A stretch of DNA of 10,746 nucleotides. Source: Planctomycetaceae bacterium. Lineage in GTDB: Bacteria; Planctomycetota; Planctomycetia; Pirellulales; Thermoguttaceae. The notes below the pieces were generated by a model that was not told the origin of the DNA, ran no database searches, and was given only the letters and a program-made list of their open reading frames with translations. The DNA is taken from positions 1 through 10,746 of the forward strand of contig SUVI01000137.1 of assembly GCA_015062085.1 (NCBI GenBank), read 5' to 3'. Below are positions 7,121 to 10,746 of the stretch, in pieces (positions within the stretch are counted from its first letter, which is position 1; each line of letters begins with the position of its first letter). Made by a program: the position numbers and the translations under genes.

Positions 7121-7228
7121 TCATTCATCATTTGTTTGGCGTGCTGCCTTTGCGAACGGCTTCACGAATTCGCCGCACATTACGTGCTCTTCCTTCGTTC
7201 CCCAAATGTTTATTGGTGCAAATTTCAT
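7121..7228 (-). CDS. Possible 35-residue small ORF or leader upstream of the DUF4838 gene
   Basis: ATG at 7228 opens a 35-codon frame ending in TGA at 7121-7123, 55 bp before the DUF4838 start. The product begins MKFAPINIWGTKEE and ends with a basic segment (KPFAKAARQTNDE); it has no signal peptide or membrane helix. A GGGGAG lies about 12 nt upstream, which is far for a ribosome binding site. The start context GATC-ATG-AAATTT is identical to that of the DUF4838 gene, so this may be a leader peptide, a remnant of a duplicated gene start, or chance. Nothing is recognised in the peptide. Confidence 0.25.
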   Translation of the reverse strand: MKFAPINIWGTKEEHVMCGEFVKPFAKAARQTNDE

Positions 7229-7331
7229 GATCCGCAGATCTCCCCATGGTTCCGGCCGCATTAAAAAACTCTATCGCGCTCTCTCTAAAATGAAAAAAGT
7301 GGTAAAATGGGAAGTTCGCGAAATGGAAAAC

Positions 7332-7360
7332 GGGGGAAACAGGGGGAAACTGGGGGAGGG
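7332..7360 (+). repeat. G-tract repeat with G-quadruplex potential
   Basis: Three GGGGG runs (7332-7336, 7342-7346, 7352-7356) have a 10-bp period with AAAC in the linkers, followed by GGG (7358-7360). Loops of 5, 5 and 1 nt satisfy the common four-run G-quadruplex pattern. The G-rich strand is the plus strand, i.e. the template strand for the genes here, and it lies 37 bp past the stop of the glycoside-hydrolase-like gene. Confidence 0.6.
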
Positions 7361-7396
7361 AAAATTTAGGAAAAACGCTTCGTGATGCGCTCCATT

Positions 7397-8926
7397 TTAA
7401 CGGACTCTTTGCTTTTCCGTCAGGATCAGCGGTGCGTCGTAGACCGGGATCTCGCGGATGGTCAGCGTGTCGCCGGTGCGCGTCATGGTTTCCCGCGGAA
7501 CTTCGTAGATCCGTCCCGAAACCACGTCCACGAGGACCGGCTCTTTCAGATTTTTGCCTGGAAGCGTGACCTGAACACGGCGAAGTTCATTCGATTCCGA
7601 GGGGATCCGGCGTCCGTCCCAGAAGACGAGCAGATCTTCTCCCCGTTCCGCATCACGGAAAGCGAACCAAGTGACGGAGGGGATCCCATTTGCCATTTTC
7701 GCCTCTTCTGGTCTCAACGCAGCTTTTTCCGGTTCGAGCTCGGTGAAAGTGCACGGAAACTCTTTCTGCCGCGTGAGAGTCTGGTCGAAAAGCGACGCGA
7801 TGTTCTGGACCGTGTAGTACGCGAGCTTCACTTTTGCCAGCGTTTTTTTGTCGTTGATCTTCAGAAGACCTTTCCGATTGATCTCGCGCCCTTTGTGGTC
7901 GAAATCGCAAATGGTGAAGATCGACGAAACGACGTCGTGTCCCAAGTCGCCGAGCATTCTGCGTGCGTCCCATTTGGCCTGTGTCAGTTCGCTCCACGGA
8001 TGATGCGAGAGCGCGAATTTGTGCGCAACTTCCGACGGGCAGCCGTTCTCGCCCTGCCAGAGGATCAGACGGTGCGGGTAGGAGTCTGCCAATTTCTGGA
8101 GAGCCTGCACGTTTTCGTAGGACGTATCCGGATTGAGGGCGTATCCGTGGTAGATGAGCCACGTGAAGAGTTCCATTTTTCCTTCACGCTGAAAGACGTC
8201 GAGGCACGCTTTCGTGAATTTTGGATTGTTCGTTGCGAGAGAAAGTGCGCCGATGCGCGCATCGGGAATGATGCGCTTGATGATTTCAGCGGTCCGAATG
8301 TTGAACTGGGCGATCTCTTCCGGAGTTTTCTTTTTGCCATGCGCGTAAACGCCTGAAATGTCCGGCTCATTCCACATTGCCCAATCGCGGACCTTCCCGC
8401 GATACCGAAGCGCCAGCTGCTCGATCCACCGGTCCCACGCAGCTAAGCCCTCTTCCGAAACGGGGAAACCCGCGCCGAGATCCCAATCACCGCCCCCCGG
8501 GTAGATCGGGTTGCCGTAGTCAGTCTCCAGCCAGATCTCAAGTCCCTGTGCCAGAGCGTCGTCGATGACGGCATCGAGCCACGCGAAATCGTACTCGCCT
8601 GGTTTCTGCTCGGTCTTTGCCCAGCCTGCCTGAAGCCGGATCTTCCGGATCCCCAACGGCGCGACGTAGTCTCGGTACGTCTCCCAGTAAATGTAATCGC
8701 GGTCCAGCGTTTCGCACCCAAGCGCCAAATTCTGTCCGACTTTCAGCTCACTGACCGGCCGAGGACGCACTGTTCCCAGCTTTTTCCACGTTTTCCACGA
8801 CCCGGGCGAAAATGTCGTCTGCGCCCGCGAATCCGTACGGTCCAGCATCTGAGCGGAAACCGGTACGGAAGAAAACGTAAAAAGAAGTACCAGAAGACCC
8901 AAAAACGGCAGGAATTGCATTTTCAT
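7397..8926 (-). CDS. Secreted clan-A glycoside-hydrolase-like protein (GH39/GH5-like barrel)
   Basis: 509 residues. A signal peptide is evident (MKMQFLPFLGLLVLLF, likely cut after VSA at residue 25), so it is exported. About 60-385 forms a TIM-barrel-like domain. DWAMWNEPD gives the expected acid/base at E187 after strand 4, and LILWQGENG supplies a candidate nucleophile at E293, the two-glutamate layout of clan GH-A retaining enzymes. About 400-505 looks like a beta-sandwich (LLVFWDGRR, then VLVDVVSGRIYEVP), as in GH39-type beta-xylosidases, so the exact family and sugar are not settled. The frame extends upstream to 8989, but the start at 8926 is chosen because it begins the signal peptide and has AAGGAG 9 nt upstream. 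A sugar-kinase gene precedes it with a 295-bp spacer, so a link in pentose or glycan use is inferred only. Confidence 0.8.
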   Translation of the reverse strand: MKMQFLPFLGLLVLLFTFSSVPVSAQMLDRTDSRAQTTFSPGSWKTWKKLGTVRPRPVSELKVGQNLALGCETLDRDYIYWETYRDYVAPLGIRKIRLQAGWAKTEQKPGEYDFAWLDAVIDDALAQGLEIWLETDYGNPIYPGGGDWDLGAGFPVSEEGLAAWDRWIEQLALRYRGKVRDWAMWNEPDISGVYAHGKKKTPEEIAQFNIRTAEIIKRIIPDARIGALSLATNNPKFTKACLDVFQREGKMELFTWLIYHGYALNPDTSYENVQALQKLADSYPHRLILWQGENGCPSEVAHKFALSHHPWSELTQAKWDARRMLGDLGHDVVSSIFTICDFDHKGREINRKGLLKINDKKTLAKVKLAYYTVQNIASLFDQTLTRQKEFPCTFTELEPEKAALRPEEAKMANGIPSVTWFAFRDAERGEDLLVFWDGRRIPSESNELRRVQVTLPGKNLKEPVLVDVVSGRIYEVPRETMTRTGDTLTIREIPVYDAPLILTEKQRVR

Positions 8927-8935
8927 GACGAAGCT

Positions 8936-8941
8936 CTCCTT
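8936..8941 (-). promoter_or_regulatory. Ribosome binding site fixing the start of the glycoside-hydrolase-like gene
   Basis: AAGGAG on the minus strand, 9 nt before the ATG at 8926. An upstream in-frame ATG at 8989 would put 21 polar residues ahead of the signal peptide, which is unlikely for an exported protein. Confidence 0.7.
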
Positions 8942-9029
8942 AATTGGGGAAAATTTTTGCGGTTTATCCGGAACGGAATTCCTGTTCATCTCGCAATTTT
9001 AACTACTGAAGCAACCGAAGAGACACGGA

Positions 9030-9165
9030 GAAACCCTGAAATTTCAACACGAAAAGCACGAAAGAAACGGATCTCGCGAATGAATTTTAAAATTTTTAAA
9101 ATCAATTTTGTGAGTTTCGTGTTTTTTCGAGCTTTTCGTGTTCCCTTTCAGTGACTTTCAGGGAT
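9030..9165. repeat. Nested inverted repeat, MITE-like or extragenic palindrome
   Basis: Three nested arm pairs share one centre. Outer: CCCTGAAA 9034-9041 with TTTCAGGG 9156-9163. Middle: AACACGAAAAGC 9046-9057 with GCTTTTCGTGTT 9131-9142, a perfect 12-bp match. Inner: CACGAAA 9057-9063 with TTTCGTG 9115-9121. The centre (about 9081-9110) is A/T only in long runs. The whole can fold into one imperfect hairpin of about 130 bp. It contains no ORF of its own and no obvious target-site duplication. It fills most of the spacer between the sugar kinase and the glycoside-hydrolase-like gene. Confidence 0.65.
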
Positions 9166-9221
9166 CCCTCTGTTTTTTTCGTGAAATTCGTGTCAGGTTT
9201 CACGGAAATTTCCAAACGCGT

Positions 9222-10709
9222 TCAGCGCATTTTTGCGAAAACATCTTTCAATGCGAAATAGCAGTCGTCGAAAATCGGTTTTTTCGAGGCGTAGAAAGCA
9301 GCATTTTCCGCGTTGGGCGCGAATTTTTCTTCAGGACGCAGGAATTTGGAGATGACGTGAAAGTCTTCAAAGATCCCGACGCCCACTCCGCCTGTGATGG
9401 CCGCCCCCATGGAGGTAGCTTCTTCCAGATAGTTCGGCTTCACCATCGTGGTGTCGAGGACGTCGGCGAGTATTTGGAGCCACGCATCCGTCCGCGCACC
9501 GCCTCCAATGGTGACCAGTTCATCGATCTTCATGCGAGATTTGAAGACTTTCAGAATGACGTCGAAGTTGAACGCGACGCCTTCCATGACCGCGCGGATC
9601 ATGTCGATCTTTTTGTGCTCCATCGTCAAGCCGACGAAAGTGCCTTTTGCGTTTGTGTCCCAGCGCGGCGAGCGTTCTCCGATCAGGTACGGAAGGAAAA
9701 AGAGTCCTTTTGCCCCGATCGGCGAGTCAGCCAGCTCTTTCTGGATCCTCTGGTAGGTCGGTCCGTCGCCGGCTTCGTAAAGTGTGTTCACTGCCCAGCT
9801 GAGCGCGCCGCCGCCCGTCTGCATCGTGCCGGTCGGCATGACCTGGTAGGGGAGGATGTGCGCGAAATTGAACGTCGTCATTCCCTCGTCAAAGATCGGT
9901 TTCTCCGAGGTGATGGAGATCCATGAAGAGGTCCCGAGCACGCAGTTCGCCACGCCTTCCTTCACGCAGCCGGTCCCCGCCGCTGCGCACGCGCCGTCTC
10001 CGCCGCCGATGACGACCGGCGTTCCCTCCAAAAGCCCCGTCATTCGCGCAGCTTCTGCCGTCACGGTCCCCGCGATGTCGATGGAGCGTTTCATTTCCGG
10101 CATTTTTGCGGGATCAAGACCAAAGATCTCCAGCAGCTGCTCCGACCAGCAGAATTCGTTCAGGTCCATCAGACACGTGGAGGAGGCGTCGGAAAAATCG
10201 GTAACGTACGCGCCGGTCAGACGCAGAATGATGAAGTCTTTGGCATTGAGCGTTTTGAAGGTCTTTGCGTAGATCTCCGGCTCATTATTTTTCAGCCAGA
10301 GAAATTTAAAACCGCTGTATGCCGGACTGATCCGATGCCCCGTAATGCGGTAGAAATCGCGTTCTGCGATCTGGGAACGGACGAATTGCTCCTCCGCAAC
10401 GGAACGCAGATCCGCCCAGATGATCGAATTGCGAAGAGGCTTACCTTTTTCATCGACGCAGAGGCAGCCCATCATCTGACCGCTGAAAGAAACGGCCGCG
10501 ATTTCCTTCGGATCGATCTCTGCGATCAGGTCTTTCGTCGTCTCGCAGACTGCCCGCCACCAGTCTTCCGGATCCTGCTCCGCCCATGTGCCGTTGGTGA
10601 TCTGGACATCATAGGAATAAACGCGGCTGCTGATGATCCGGCCGTCCGCCGAGTAAAGCGTCGCTTTGTTGCCGGAGGTCCCAAGATCGTGTGCGATCAG
10701 ATAGTTCAT
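9222..10709 (-). CDS. xylB: FGGY-family sugar kinase, probable xylulokinase
   Basis: 495 residues, the normal length for xylulokinase. The N-terminal FGGY domain (about 1-250) starts with the phosphate-binding loop HDLGTSGNKAT (7-17), with D8 matching the conserved aspartate, and carries SFSGQMMG (74-81). The C-terminal domain (about 255-450) begins after GGGDGACAAAGTG, whose D238 is the catalytic base. GERSPRWD (344-351) and IGGGARTDAW (401-410) complete the ATP and sugar site. It would phosphorylate D-xylulose, or a related ketose, with ATP in the cytoplasm and feed the pentose phosphate pathway. In E. coli XylB the sugar-contacting motif is GQMHG; here it is GQMMG, so the sugar preference may differ and the symbol is tentative. 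The start at 10709 has AAGGAG 7 nt upstream. No xylose isomerase or transporter gene is in view. Confidence 0.85.
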   Translation of the reverse strand: MNYLIAHDLGTSGNKATLYSADGRIISSRVYSYDVQITNGTWAEQDPEDWWRAVCETTKDLIAEIDPKEIAAVSFSGQMMGCLCVDEKGKPLRNSIIWADLRSVAEEQFVRSQIAERDFYRITGHRISPAYSGFKFLWLKNNEPEIYAKTFKTLNAKDFIILRLTGAYVTDFSDASSTCLMDLNEFCWSEQLLEIFGLDPAKMPEMKRSIDIAGTVTAEAARMTGLLEGTPVVIGGGDGACAAAGTGCVKEGVANCVLGTSSWISITSEKPIFDEGMTTFNFAHILPYQVMPTGTMQTGGGALSWAVNTLYEAGDGPTYQRIQKELADSPIGAKGLFFLPYLIGERSPRWDTNAKGTFVGLTMEHKKIDMIRAVMEGVAFNFDVILKVFKSRMKIDELVTIGGGARTDAWLQILADVLDTTMVKPNYLEEATSMGAAITGGVGVGIFEDFHVISKFLRPEEKFAPNAENAAFYASKKPIFDDCYFALKDVFAKMR

Positions 10710-10746
10710 GAAATTTCTCCTTGAATCTGGGGGTAAGTGGATTGGG

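Larger units (their letters stand above)
7066..7396. other. 331-bp spacer between the glycoside-hydrolase-like and DUF4838 genes
   Basis: No full gene or RNA is recognised. On the side near the upstream gene there is a purine-rich G-tract segment. On the side near the DUF4838 gene there is a possible 35-codon ORF and a 13-bp direct repeat of the DUF4838 start region: AAATTTCATGATC at 7057-7069 and 7220-7232. The DUF4838 promoter must lie here or further upstream, but no convincing -35/-10 pair was found. Confidence 0.6.

Noticed and set aside
7110..7385. A 91-codon plus-strand frame in the spacer upstream of DUF4838
   Set aside because: It crosses the G-tract repeat, lacks a ribosome binding site and shows no recognisable protein features.
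8927..8989. 21-residue N-terminal extension of the glycoside-hydrolase-like protein
   Set aside because: It would bury the signal peptide behind polar residues; the inner ATG has AAGGAG upstream.
9180..9204. Hairpin CGTGAAA/TTTCACG downstream of the sugar kinase as an intrinsic terminator
   Set aside because: On the transcribed (minus) strand it is followed by an A-run, not a T-run, and the 11-nt loop is long.
1..10746. Search for a DGR template repeat or reverse transcriptase inside the window
   Set aside because: No second AAC-rich copy of the RGGSW-LGFR segment and no reverse transcriptase motif was found; both would have to lie outside.
1..10746. tRNA, rRNA, CRISPR array or insertion sequence
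   Set aside because: No cloverleaf, regular spacer-repeat array or transposase motif could be seen on either strand.

Overview
The window carries seven genes, all on the minus strand, so transcription runs from high to low coordinates. GC content is moderately high and most starts have AGGAG-type ribosome binding sites. A Ser/Thr kinase fused to an SUMF1 domain, a DUF4838 secreted protein and a membrane-anchored protein starting like the large secreted proteins of planctomycetes together suggest Planctomycetota, or a relative such as Lentisphaerae/Verrucomicrobia. This is inference; there is no rRNA or other marker gene here.

In transcription order: an FGGY sugar kinase resembling xylulokinase (10709-9222); a spacer with a nested inverted repeat; a secreted clan-A glycoside-hydrolase-like protein (8926-7397); a 331-bp spacer with a G-quadruplex motif and a possible 35-codon ORF; a secreted DUF4838 protein (7065-4624); a UPF0173 metallo-beta-lactamase-fold hydrolase (4479-3796); a cytosolic Ser/Thr kinase with a C-terminal SUMF1/FGE-like domain (3561-1816); a spacer packed with small hairpins; an M24-fold metallohydrolase (1529-303); and, 56 bp further on, the N-terminus of a membrane-anchored protein cut by the window edge.

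The two secreted proteins and the sugar kinase fit a carbohydrate-scavenging theme: extracytoplasmic glycan processing, then phosphorylation of a released sugar. The wide spacers argue against one operon. Only the M24 gene and the partial gene look closely coupled.

The most interesting feature is the C-terminus of the kinase-SUMF1 protein. Its last SUMF1 motif resembles the variable region of diversity-generating retroelement (DGR) target proteins. It runs from RGGSW to LGFRIVL, and most codons at the presumed variable positions are AAC, TAC or GGC, as expected from mutating adenines of AAC codons in a template. A hairpin abuts the stop codon and several more follow. No reverse transcriptase or template repeat is present, so a DGR is a hypothesis. 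If true, the diversified module would sit on a soluble cytoplasmic kinase rather than a surface protein.
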